DNA from: an uncultured Lachnospiraceae bacterium
GTDB lineage: Bacteria; Bacillota; Clostridia; Lachnospirales; Lachnospiraceae
Direction: 5' to 3'
DNA: 44,736 bases
NCBI GenBank assembly: GCA_959022495.1
Contig: CAUEYX010000025.1
Span: 1-44,736, forward strand
The position numbers and the translations under genes are program-made. This document shows, in pieces, positions 8,243 to 16,900 of the stretch; within the stretch, counting starts at the first letter, position 1, and the number at the start of each line of letters is the position of its first letter. Below the pieces are notes generated by a model. The model was not told the origin of the DNA and did not search any database. It saw only the letters and a program-made list of their open reading frames with translations.

Positions 8243-9148
8243 TTACTCCGCGATGTACCTGCAGGCCGCCAGCGCGGCAACCGCACCGTCAGCCGCGGCC
8301 GTTGTAAGCTGCCGGACCTCTTTTGTACGGCAGTCCCCCGCCGCGAATATTCCCGGGCAGGATGTCATACAGTCCTCCGCAGCGAGGATGAAGCCGTCGG
8401 AAGCCAGCTTCACCACTTCAGCAAACACCTCATTTTTCGGGATCTGCCCTACTGCGATAAATAAGCCGGACACGTCAAGCTGAAAGTCTTCTCCCGTCTT
8501 TTTGCTGTTCACGATCAGCCCTTCTACGGCATCACTGCCTATAATCTCCTTCACAGTGGAGCTCAGGATAAATTCTACATTCTCTCTTCCTTCTAGACGT
8601 TTTACAATGCTGTCCTCTCCACGGAACTCATCCCGGCGGTGGATCAGATACACTTTCCGGCAGTAATTGGCGAGAAATTCCGCATCCTGCAGGGCTGTGC
8701 TCCCACCGCCTGCCACAGCTACATCCTTCCCCCGGAAAAACATGCCGTCGCAGGTTGCGCAGTAAGACACTCCCGCCCCTGTGAGACGTTCTTCATTGGG
8801 AATGCCCAGATGCCTGTGGGTCACCCCGGTTGCCAGGATCACGCTCCTGCACGGATATTCTTTTCCTGACGTCTCGATAATTTTTGCGCCGCCTTCCCCG
8901 CGTATGCCCGTCACCAGCTCCATGGCAGTCTCTGCCCCCAGTTTTACTGCCTGGTCCAGCAGGTTCATGGAGAATTCACTCCCGCTGACGCTTGCGATCC
9001 CCGGATAGTTTTCTACATTCGGAGACGCGGTTATCTGTCCTCCGAACACTCCGCCTTCGAGGATGATGGTCTTTTTCCCCGCGCGCTGTCCGTAAATGGC
9101 AGCAGTCATTCCGGCAGTCCCGCCGCCGATAATTCCAATATCATACAT
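8243..9148 (-). CDS. trxB: Thioredoxin reductase
   Basis: Flavoprotein that reduces thioredoxin-type proteins with NADPH. The 301-residue protein has the N-terminal FAD fold (GIIGGGTAGMTAA), the redox-active CATC (Cys130, Cys133), an NADPH domain (AVAGGGSTALQDA) with HRRDEFR, the signature for NADPH preference, and the C-terminal FAD motif GIFAAGDC. The length is standard. It starts 6 bp after the nrdD stop, so the two are co-transcribed. Because NrdD carries a fused redoxin domain, this reductase is the obvious electron supplier for ribonucleotide reduction; that is inference from position and domains. Confidence 0.95.
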   Translation of the reverse strand: MYDIGIIGGGTAGMTAAIYGQRAGKKTIILEGGVFGGQITASPNVENYPGIASVSGSEFSMNLLDQAVKLGAETAMELVTGIRGEGGAKIIETSGKEYPCRSVILATGVTHRHLGIPNEERLTGAGVSYCATCDGMFFRGKDVAVAGGGSTALQDAEFLANYCRKVYLIHRRDEFRGEDSIVKRLEGRENVEFILSSTVKEIIGSDAVEGLIVNSKKTGEDFQLDVSGLFIAVGQIPKNEVFAEVVKLASDGFILAAEDCMTSCPGIFAAGDCRTKEVRQLTTAAADGAVAALAACRYIAE

Positions 9149-9154
9149 ATGATT

Positions 9155-11524
9155 TTATCCTTCTTTCTCTGCATAATTTTTTATATTCGACGCGTTGGCC
9201 AGCTTCGTTACCTGCCCGTCTTTTACCACGATTAAGGTCGGCGCCTGCATAACGCCATACTTTTCCACCAGATCCATGTTCTCTTCCGCGTCTACCAACT
9301 CATACGGGATATGTGCCTTTTTAAGAGAATTTGTCGCCACACGGCAGTTGGGACATGTTTTTGTAGTAAAAAGCAGGGTCTTTGTCTCACTTTCGTCCAC
9401 AGAGGCCTTTGTGGTCTCTTCCATGGCCGCGTGGGTTTTGGGCTTCATATGGGAGTTCGTGATGTCGTACACTTTCCGCTCTTTAAATTCCTGGGTCTTA
9501 CCGTCATTCCAGTTCTTAACCGGTCGGTAATACCCTGTGATCCTGCTGTAAACCTCAGCCTCTTCGCCGCAGTGCGGGCACTTGAACTGCTCGCCGGACA
9601 GATAGCCGTGATTTTTACAGATCGAATACGTAGGTGACATTGTATAATATGGGAGCTTGTAATTCTCCGCGATCTTCCGCACAAGGGATGCCGCGGACCT
9701 CCAGTCAGGCAGCTTCTCCCCGAGGAATGTATGGAATACCGTCCCTGATGTATATAATGTCTGAAGTTCGTCCTGGATGTCCAGGGCCTCGAACACATCA
9801 TCTGTGTATCCCACCGGAAGATGAGAACTATTTGTATAATAGGGAGTCCCATTCTTCTCAGCCGCTGTGATAATATCCGGGAACTGCTCTACATCATGCT
9901 TTGCAAGACGGTAGGTGGTAGACTCTGCCGGAGTCGCCTCCAGATTGTAGAGATCGCCGTATTCTTCCTGGTAGTCAGAGAGCCTCTCTCTCATATGGTT
10001 CAGCACTTCTTTTGTAAATTCCTGTGCCTCTTTGTGAGTCAGATCCTTTCGGAGCCATTTTGCGTTCAGACAGGCCTCGTTCATCCCGATCAGCCCGATT
10101 GTGGAGAAATGATTCTCAAATGTCCCCAGATATCTCTTTGTGTACGGGTACAGCCCTTCGTCGAGCAATTTGGTGATGACGGTTCTCTTAATATGCAGGG
10201 ACCGCGCCGACAGATCCATCAGACGGTTCAGCCTCTTATAAAATTCTTCCTTATTTTCTGACAGATATGCAATCCTCGGCATATTAATTGTGACTACGCC
10301 TACAGACCCTGTGCTCTCTCCACTTCCAAAGAAGCCGCCGGATTTCTTACGCAGTTCTCTCAAGTCCAGACGCAGACGGCAGCACATGCTGCGCACGTCG
10401 CTGGGTTCCATGTCGCTGTTAATATAATTTGAAAAATACGGAGTTCCATATTTGGCAGTCATTTCAAAAAGCAGTTTATTATTCTCCGTCTCGGACCAGT
10501 CAAAGTCCCTGGTAATAGAATATGTGGGGATTGGGTACTGGAACCCGCGTCCCTGCGCATCGCCTTCAATCATGGTCTCGATAAACGCGCGGTTAATCAT
10601 GTCCATCTCTTCTCCGCAGTCGCCATAGGTGAAATCCATTTCTTTCCCGCCCACGATCGCCGGCAGATTCTTCAAGTCGTCCGGCACAGTCCAGTCCAGC
10701 GTAATATTGGTAAACGGGGCCTGCGTTCCCCAGCGCGAGGGAATATTTACACCATAGACAAACGACTCCACACATTTTTTCACCTCTGGGTAGGTCAGAT
10801 GATCCGTCCGGACAAAAGGCGCAAGATACGTGTCAAAGGACGAGAACGCCTGGGCACCCGCCCACTCATTCTGCATAATTCCCAGGAAGTTCACCATCTG
10901 GTTGCAGAGCACGCTTAAATGTTTCGCCGGGGCGGATGTAATCCTGCCCGGAATACCGCCAAGCCCCTCCTGGATAAGCTGTTTTAATGACCAGCCGGCA
11001 CAATAGCCCGTCAGCATAGACAGATCATGAATATGGACGTCCGCGTTTTTATGGGCTCTGCCGATCTCTTCGTCATAAATCTCAGAGAGCCAGTAATTTG
11101 CCGTGATCGCGCCGGAATTGCTCAGGATCAGGCCTCCCACAGAATAGGTGACGGTTGAGTTCTCTTTTACACGCCAGTCTGTGACTTTGACATATCCGTC
11201 CACAATCTCCTTGTAGTCAAGAAGCGTGGAGTTCAGGTTGCGGATTTTTTCTCTCTGCTTCCTGTACAGAATATAACCTTTTGCCACGTCATCATATCCG
11301 GCCTGGATCAAAACAGATTCCACACTGTCCTGGATATCCTCCACGGAAATAAGCCCATCCTTTATTTTCGGCTCAAAGCCGGCAGTCACTTTCAGCGCGA
11401 GCATATCAATGATATCCTGGTTGTAATTCTTTTCCTGCGCTTCAAATGCTTTCCGGATCGCTTCTCCGATCTTCGCCAGATTGAATTCTGTAATCTTTCC
11501 ATCTCTTTTTTTCACTTGATACAT
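9155..11524 (-). CDS. nrdD: Anaerobic ribonucleoside-triphosphate reductase with fused C-terminal redoxin
   Basis: Class III glycyl-radical ribonucleotide reductase making dNTPs without oxygen. An N-terminal ATP-cone (residues 1-90) is followed by the catalytic barrel (HIHDL near 165, RSMCCRLRLD near 380), the zinc site (CKNHG...CPHC) and the glycyl radical motif RITGY with Gly664. Unusually, about 75 further residues form a thioredoxin/glutaredoxin-like domain with CPNC at 724-727 and a cis-Pro APTL. Stand-alone NrdD normally ends soon after the glycyl radical site. The start at 11524 has GGGGATCAGGA upstream. trxB follows after 6 bp. Paired NrdR-type boxes lie upstream. The layout fits thioredoxin-type rather than formate-driven reduction, as described for some NrdD subtypes. 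Confidence 0.95.
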   Translation of the reverse strand: MYQVKKRDGKITEFNLAKIGEAIRKAFEAQEKNYNQDIIDMLALKVTAGFEPKIKDGLISVEDIQDSVESVLIQAGYDDVAKGYILYRKQREKIRNLNSTLLDYKEIVDGYVKVTDWRVKENSTVTYSVGGLILSNSGAITANYWLSEIYDEEIGRAHKNADVHIHDLSMLTGYCAGWSLKQLIQEGLGGIPGRITSAPAKHLSVLCNQMVNFLGIMQNEWAGAQAFSSFDTYLAPFVRTDHLTYPEVKKCVESFVYGVNIPSRWGTQAPFTNITLDWTVPDDLKNLPAIVGGKEMDFTYGDCGEEMDMINRAFIETMIEGDAQGRGFQYPIPTYSITRDFDWSETENNKLLFEMTAKYGTPYFSNYINSDMEPSDVRSMCCRLRLDLRELRKKSGGFFGSGESTGSVGVVTINMPRIAYLSENKEEFYKRLNRLMDLSARSLHIKRTVITKLLDEGLYPYTKRYLGTFENHFSTIGLIGMNEACLNAKWLRKDLTHKEAQEFTKEVLNHMRERLSDYQEEYGDLYNLEATPAESTTYRLAKHDVEQFPDIITAAEKNGTPYYTNSSHLPVGYTDDVFEALDIQDELQTLYTSGTVFHTFLGEKLPDWRSAASLVRKIAENYKLPYYTMSPTYSICKNHGYLSGEQFKCPHCGEEAEVYSRITGYYRPVKNWNDGKTQEFKERKVYDITNSHMKPKTHAAMEETTKASVDESETKTLLFTTKTCPNCRVATNSLKKAHIPYELVDAEENMDLVEKYGVMQAPTLIVVKDGQVTKLANASNIKNYAEKEG

Positions 11525-11709
11525 CGTCCTGATCCCCTTCCCTGTAAATCTGTCTTTTGCTTTTTTCTTTTAAGCACGCCGCGGCATGCCTTTATCGCCG
11601 TATGTTTCCCGGTATAATATGGTACGAATCCTCCATTCGGAACAGAGGCCATATCAGCGGGAGCCTGAATCCATTCTATCATTTTGCCTTGGGGAACGCA
11701 AGACAAAAA

Positions 11710-11759
11710 ACACCAATATCTAGATTTTATCCTTATTCAATCATACTAGATATTGGTGT
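11710..11759. promoter_or_regulatory. Paired NrdR-type boxes upstream of nrdD
   Basis: Two inverted copies of CAATATCTAG (11714-11723 and, as CTAGATATTG, 11746-11755) match the NrdR-box core CwAtATaTwG at 9 of 10 positions. Their centres are 32 bp apart, about three helical turns, the usual NrdR-box spacing. The flanks extend the symmetry to ACACCAATATCTAG. A candidate minus-strand promoter (TTGCGT, 17 nt, TAGAAT) follows toward nrdD. The inverted repeat plus six Ts could also act as a terminator for nrdG. Confidence 0.75.
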
Positions 11760-11792
11760 TTTGTTTATTTTATGTCTTTTGTATCATGAGAT

Positions 11793-12488
11793 TCAATCCA
11801 CCCCGCGCAGCTTTGCGCAGGGCACATATCTGCGCACGATCTCGAGAGCCTGATCCATGATGTCTTTTGTATAACCGCGCAGGCCCGGCTGTATCAGGTC
11901 ACCGGAATCTACAAATCCCTGGAGATAGTATCTCGGCGCTCCTTTCAGCCACTTCCCCAGCGCCTCAAAATCTTCCCTTTTATGAAACTCGCGGACAACC
12001 GTGGTGCGGAACTCAAACGGCACCGTACCCGACAGAAGGTATTCCACACTTTTAAAAATATGAGACATATCATATCCCTCAATTCCGATCGTCATTCCAT
12101 ACTTATCAGGGGTGTTTTTAATATCCATTGCCACATAATCGATCAGCCCTGCTTCGACAAGAGACTTCAGCCGCTCAGCATTGCTTCCATTTGTATCCAG
12201 CTTCACCTCAAATCCCATGTCCTTAATCTCACGGATAAAGCGGTCCAGTCCCAGCGCCAGCAGCGGCTCTCCCCCGGTAATGCAGACCCCGTCAAGAATC
12301 CCACGGCGCTTTTTTAAAAAGGACAGGACTTCTTCCCGGGGAATGTCCCGGGACGGGTCTACATGTGTTACAAGGGAAGCATTGTGACAGAACGGACAGC
12401 GGAAATTGCAGCCCGCCAGAAACACCGTGCACGCCACCCTGCCCGGAAAATCTAAAAGAGTCACTTTCTGCAGTCCCTGAATATTCAT
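11793..12488 (-). CDS. nrdG: Anaerobic ribonucleotide reductase activating protein (radical SAM, NrdG2-type)
   Basis: Radical SAM enzyme that installs the glycyl radical on NrdD. The 231-residue protein begins with the NrdG2-like MNIQGLQKVTLLDFPG and has the radical SAM cluster CNFRCPFC (Cys27, Cys31, Cys34). A GGEPLL motif follows, then the DTNG and AMDIKN strands of the partial TIM barrel. ATG 12486-12488 has AAAGGGG upstream. It lies upstream of nrdD on the same strand, separated by 268 bp that hold the NrdR-type boxes. A pyruvate-formate-lyase activase is less likely given the length and the neighbour. Confidence 0.9.
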   Translation of the reverse strand: MNIQGLQKVTLLDFPGRVACTVFLAGCNFRCPFCHNASLVTHVDPSRDIPREEVLSFLKKRRGILDGVCITGGEPLLALGLDRFIREIKDMGFEVKLDTNGSNAERLKSLVEAGLIDYVAMDIKNTPDKYGMTIGIEGYDMSHIFKSVEYLLSGTVPFEFRTTVVREFHKREDFEALGKWLKGAPRYYLQGFVDSGDLIQPGLRGYTKDIMDQALEIVRRYVPCAKLRGVD

Positions 12489-12511
12489 GGTATCATCCCC
12501 TTTACTCTACG

Positions 12512-12529
12512 AAAGGGGTCAGGCCCCTT
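12512..12529. repeat. GGGGTCAGGCCCC palindromic repeat, copy 2
   Basis: AAGGGG-TCAGG-CCCCTT hairpin unit in the gap between proC and nrdG, in plus orientation. It could act as a weak terminator after proC. Confidence 0.65.
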
Positions 12530-12582
12530 CCGCCAAAGTTGTCTGAATCTTCTGAAAAATCCATTCTCTCCGCTTATACCGT

Positions 12583-13377
12583 TTACAGTCTGCGGGATAC
12601 ATCCGCGCACGCGCGCATTGCTTCCATGACGGCGCTGCGGAATCCTTTTTCCTCCAATACACGGACCGCCTGGATGGTCGTCCCTGCCGGAGAGCAGACC
12701 ATATCTTTCAGTTCGCCCGGGTGTTTTCCTGTCTCCAGCACCATTTTGGCGCTTCCGTAAACCGCCTGGGCGGCAAACGCATACGCCTGGGCTCTGGACA
12801 TTCCCTCAGCCACCGCCGCATCTGACATTGCTTCAATAAACAGAAATACATATGCCGGAGCACTGCCGCTGACCGCGACAACAGCGTCGATCAGATGCTC
12901 TGGCACCAGTTCGACTTTACCGAACGCACTTAAAATTTTGAGAGCGTATGCTTTTTCTTCCTCTGTCACATACTGATTCACACATGCGGCGGTCATACCT
13001 TCTCCCACCAGCGCCGGCGTATTCGGCATAGTCCGCACGATCTTCACCGGTCTGCCAAACTGTTCCTCAAGCCATGCCAGCGTTTTCCCGGGCGCGATCG
13101 TAATAATGAGCTGATCCTCTCGGATTTCATCCCGGATTTCTGCGATCGCATCTGCATAATACTGCGGCTTCACTGAAAGGATTACCACTTCCGCCTCCGC
13201 CGCTTTCCGGTTATCTTCCGTAACTTCTATCTGATAAGCCTCTTTCACTTTTAGTCTGCCGGCTTCCGAAATATCCGCGCCGATGATCTCCCCCGGACGG
13301 AAAATCTCATTCTTAATAATACCGCCCATAATAGCTCCTGCCATATTTCCTGTTCCAATAAATCCGAGTTTCATCAT
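12583..13377 (-). CDS. proC: Pyrroline-5-carboxylate reductase
   Basis: Last step of proline synthesis: NAD(P)H reduction of pyrroline-5-carboxylate. The 264-residue protein has the N-terminal dinucleotide motif GFIGTGNMAGAI, the segment VRTMPNTPALVGEG and the C-terminal family signature (SGSAPAYVFLFIEAM, then ELKDMVCSPAGTTI). The length is standard. Two adjacent ATGs exist; the first (13375-13377) has GGAG about 10 nt upstream. It is flanked on both sides by copies of the palindromic repeat. Confidence 0.95.
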   Translation of the reverse strand: MMKLGFIGTGNMAGAIMGGIIKNEIFRPGEIIGADISEAGRLKVKEAYQIEVTEDNRKAAEAEVVILSVKPQYYADAIAEIRDEIREDQLIITIAPGKTLAWLEEQFGRPVKIVRTMPNTPALVGEGMTAACVNQYVTEEEKAYALKILSAFGKVELVPEHLIDAVVAVSGSAPAYVFLFIEAMSDAAVAEGMSRAQAYAFAAQAVYGSAKMVLETGKHPGELKDMVCSPAGTTIQAVRVLEEKGFRSAVMEAMRACADVSRRL

Positions 13378-13420
13378 AAGTCATTTTCTCCTATTTTCAT
13401 AATTTTTTGACAATTCTCCC

Positions 13421-13441
13421 GAAAGGGGCCTGACCCCTTTC
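13421..13441. repeat. GGGGTCAGGCCCC palindromic repeat, copy 3
   Basis: GAAAGGGG-CCTGA-CCCCTTTC hairpin (8-bp stem), in inverse orientation to copy 2. It lies in the 83-bp gap between acyP and proC; the two copies bracket proC symmetrically. Confidence 0.65.
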
Positions 13442-13460
13442 CGAAAACTTTTCAGACAAT

Positions 13461-13733
13461 TCACATTTTTACTGAAAACTCCCGTTCTTCTTCCAACGGA
13501 ATCTCTTTTGTATCCATCCACTCAATGGAGATGAAATGTCCCCCGTTCAGTCCTGTGAGCAGTTTGTTAATCAGCGCCTCTCTCCCCTGCACTTCCATTG
13601 TAACTGTACCGTCCCAGTCATTGCGCACCCATCCGGTCAGCCCTAATGAACGCGCAAGATATTTGGCTGTGTAACGAAACCCTACCCCCTGGACCCGTCC
13701 ATAAAATACAATATGTTTCCTCACTTCCGACAT
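13461..13733 (-). CDS. acyP: Acylphosphatase
   Basis: Small hydrolase of acyl phosphates, 90 aa, cytosolic. The family signature GRVQGVGFR carries the phosphate-binding Arg20, and GWVRNDWDGTV carries the catalytic Asn38, so the enzyme should be active. The open frame continues upstream to 13823, but the start was set at ATG 13731-13733: the protein begins MSEVRKHIVFYGRVQG and has AAGGGGG at normal distance. The upstream region contains its promoter (13823-13851), so the longer reading is excluded. Confidence 0.95.
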   Translation of the reverse strand: MSEVRKHIVFYGRVQGVGFRYTAKYLARSLGLTGWVRNDWDGTVTMEVQGREALINKLLTGLNGGHFISIEWMDTKEIPLEEEREFSVKM

Positions 13734-13822
13734 ATGCGTCCCCCTTCCAGCCGCAGACATAAGTCTAAGTTTATACAGTTCAACTGTTGAGAAAAACAGC
13801 AGCTCTCTGTATGATGGATTCA

Positions 13823-13851
13823 ATGATAACGGAAAATGGAGTGACTTTCAA
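13823..13851 (-). promoter_or_regulatory. Promoter of acyP
   Basis: Minus-strand TTGAAA (13846-13851), 17-nt spacer, TATCAT (13823-13828). Its -35 box lies within one arm of the inverted repeat at 13844-13871, back-to-back with the plus-strand promoter. Confidence 0.65.
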
Positions 13852-13871
13852 GAAGTTATTTGCTTGAAAGT
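13844..13871. promoter_or_regulatory. Inverted repeat joining two divergent -35 boxes
   Basis: ACTTTCAAG, 10 nt, CTTGAAAGT: perfect 9-bp arms, each containing a TTGAAA -35 hexamer of one of the divergent promoters. Six bases of each arm are explained by the two identical -35 boxes; the extra matching C/G and GT/AC flanks make an operator possible. Confidence 0.45.
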
Positions 13872-13892
13872 ACACAGCTCCTTCCATATAAT
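13864..13892 (+). promoter_or_regulatory. Promoter of the 1418-aa secreted protein gene
   Basis: TTGAAA (13864-13869), 17-nt spacer, perfect TATAAT (13887-13892). The 5' leader of about 65 nt contains a perfect 8-bp hairpin (TGCCGCAG/CTGCGGCA, 13922-13948) just ahead of the GGGGGTGG ribosome site. Confidence 0.75.
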
Positions 13893-13963
13893 AAATTTAA
13901 CCGATAAAACAAAAGAAGAATTGCCGCAGTTGTAGCTGCTCTGCGGCAGAACGGGGGTGGGAA

Positions 13964-16900
13964 ATGAAACGATTAACAGCTGCATTATTATGCATCGTTA
14001 TGCTGGCGGCAGCTTTCCCGGGAGAAGCGCTCGCTGCTGAAACAGATATACAGAAAAACGAATCCCTAACTGACCAGATCAGCAGGGAGTATGAAAGTAT
14101 CGGAATCGGCGGTGGCGGCGCATTCTTTCTTCCCCTGATCGATCCGACTGATAGCAGTAATATCTACTCTGCCTGCGACATGGGCGGGCTGTATTACTCT
14201 CATGACGCCGGGAGCACCTGGGGACGGACAGAAACAGCCGGCCGGCTTAAGGCCGCCTGTATCGCGGATGACGGTACGATTTTTACCGGAGGATACGGCT
14301 TATACAAAAGCTGTGATGAGGGACAGAGCCTGCAGATGATCTATCCAAAAAATGTAGTCTACGAGATCGGACGCTGCGGCTGGAATGAAAACCTGATGTT
14401 CGCTCCCGGTTTTGACAACGGCTATCTCAAATGCGTGGACACTACAGATGAATATGTGTATTTTGTCACAGTGGACTGGACAGGGATATTGCGCCTGATG
14501 CGCACGGATTACAACGGCAGTGGTTTCGAGCTTCTGTATACGGAGCAGACGGAACACACCAATCCAATGGGTTTTGCCATGCAGATGGTTGTTGACGGCA
14601 GCAAGATCTATCTCGCGGAAGACCGTGTGGTCCGCTGCTTCGGGCTGACAGAGCAGGAAATGTCCACGGTCTATGAAGCGGCCGGCACGATCCGGGATCT
14701 GGAGAAGATCGGACCGTACTGGTTTATCCTGGACGACGGGAGCAGCCAGACACAGATCCTTTATACAGAAGATTTCAACACTTATCAGGATCTGATGGAT
14801 TTCAATACGCTTGATCCCAATTTCAATCAATGGGGAACGGACTATACCATTGAGTGGCATTTTGACGGAATCTGCGGAAACAACTTCCAGAGCATTTTTT
14901 TATCGATGTCCTGTGAAGATGCTGACGGTATCCTGAAATTTAACGGCCAAGAATTTCAGTGGATCTATGATTCCGTGCGCTATACCCGGGAGGCAACAAC
15001 CCCCGGCGGCTGGAGTTACGGCTGTTATGGTCCCTTCTACGGCATCTCATCCGATCCTTCGAATGATGACCGCTGCATTGTCAGCACTATCGAAACAGTA
15101 TATTTGATGGAACTGGATGATGAAGGCAGCCGCAGTATCCAAAGCCTGAGCAGCGACGGATATGCTGACGGCACCTATTCCACCCGGGGCCTGAATGTAC
15201 AGACTACCTACGGCGTCCATGAAGACCCCTTTGACGAACAGCATCTGATCATCCCTACAACGGATATGGGCATGCAGATCAGCTATAACGGCGGGGAAAG
15301 CTGGCGCAGAATGGAGATCACAGGTACTAACTATGACATCTACAATACCTGCTACGATCTGTATATGGACCGCAGCACGAAAGACTTAGTCTACGGGATC
15401 TGGTCTAACCGCCATGACGCTCCATATTCGCCCACACAGAGTGATACGGGATGGACGCAGGGGAAATTCGGTGTCTCCACCGACGGCGGTATTACATGGG
15501 ATCTTTCTTATAGCACCGGGCTGCCGGAGGACTGTATCCCTGTCCGCATGAGTGTACAGGAAAATGGCGATGCCCTGACAATTGCCGTCGCCACTTTCAA
15601 CCGTGGCTTCTACATCAGCTATGACAGCGGAAAAACATTTTCCTCCATCAACAGCGGCATGAATACAGAAAATGGGCTGATCTGGGGAGAAGATGTGATC
15701 CTGACGGGGGATACAGTCTACTGCCTCACAGCGCCTTATACACGCGATAATGATATGGTTTCTGCAGAGTTATATATTTACGACCTGAACAGCAAAACGA
15801 CAACGCAGGCAGATCTGGGCGAACTGGTATGGGTGAACAGCATTACATGGCGTGAAGGACAGGGACTGTATATCAATGCTCTGCCCTCCTATCATTATGA
15901 ATGGATGGCCGAATATAACGACGGCTTCTGGAAAAATGACAATGGCGGCATTTACCTGTATGAGGATTCCGGACTGACACAGATCTTCTCCTGTGACAGC
16001 GGCGTGATCAGCAGCACTTTTGCCCCAGATGGAACCATGTATGCTGTGGATGCCCACAGCAGGCTTTATAAAGGTGCGGACGGGGAATTTACCGTTATGG
16101 CGGACGACCTGTTCTACATGCTCAAGCGTGTGAACGTGTCTCCCGACGGTGATACGCTCTATGTCTCCACTCACGGAGGCGGCACTTATAAGTTTGCCAT
16201 CCAGGAAGAGGATTACGAAGCCAATACGGATACTTCCATGTATTGCTGGAACCTGTATCTGCTCAATGAAGGAAGTTCGCCGGATACTCTGGGCTTCCTT
16301 GAGAGCCTGAATACCGCGCGGGTATATCAGGATATTCCCACAGAATATCTGGTTCGGGAAGAGACCGCTGACATGGTCACACGTCTGACAGAAAGGGGCA
16401 TTGAGGTCGTCGCCCTCACCGGAGACCGCTCCTGGGGACTTAAGGATAACGACCTGACGGAGATCAAGACTTACATTGATACGCTGTCTCAGTACAATGA
16501 AACCATCGGACAGGCCGCGCCGGTAACAAAACTTGCGCTGGATGTAGAAACCTATACCTACAGCAGCTGGAAGAATGATCCCGTGACAGGGTTCACCGCA
16601 TATATAGAACAGATGCAGCAGATTTATAATTACGCAAAGGAGCACGGTATTTCGGTCGTACAGGTGATACCCGTCCATTTTGATAAGATCGATCCGGAGT
16701 TATTCGCCCTGTTCCTTGAGACCTGTGCCGATGAACTTTCCCTGATGAACTATAACAAAGCGACACAGGTGACAGCCATTGCGGATGAGGTGGAGCTCTG
16801 CCGCTCGCTCGGGATGCCGGTGGAGACCATTTTTGAGACCATGCCGAACAATGACTATTATTCTGTCACTGAAGATCTGACTTATTTCTATGACGGATTT

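Noticed and set aside
11512..11706. 64-codon minus-strand frame between nrdG and nrdD
   Set aside because: Overlaps the nrdD start and lies in the leader beside the NrdR-type boxes; no similarity or RBS.
13734..13823. N-terminal extension of acyP by 30 codons
   Set aside because: No family conservation; the region is the promoter and leader, and a strong RBS precedes the internal ATG.
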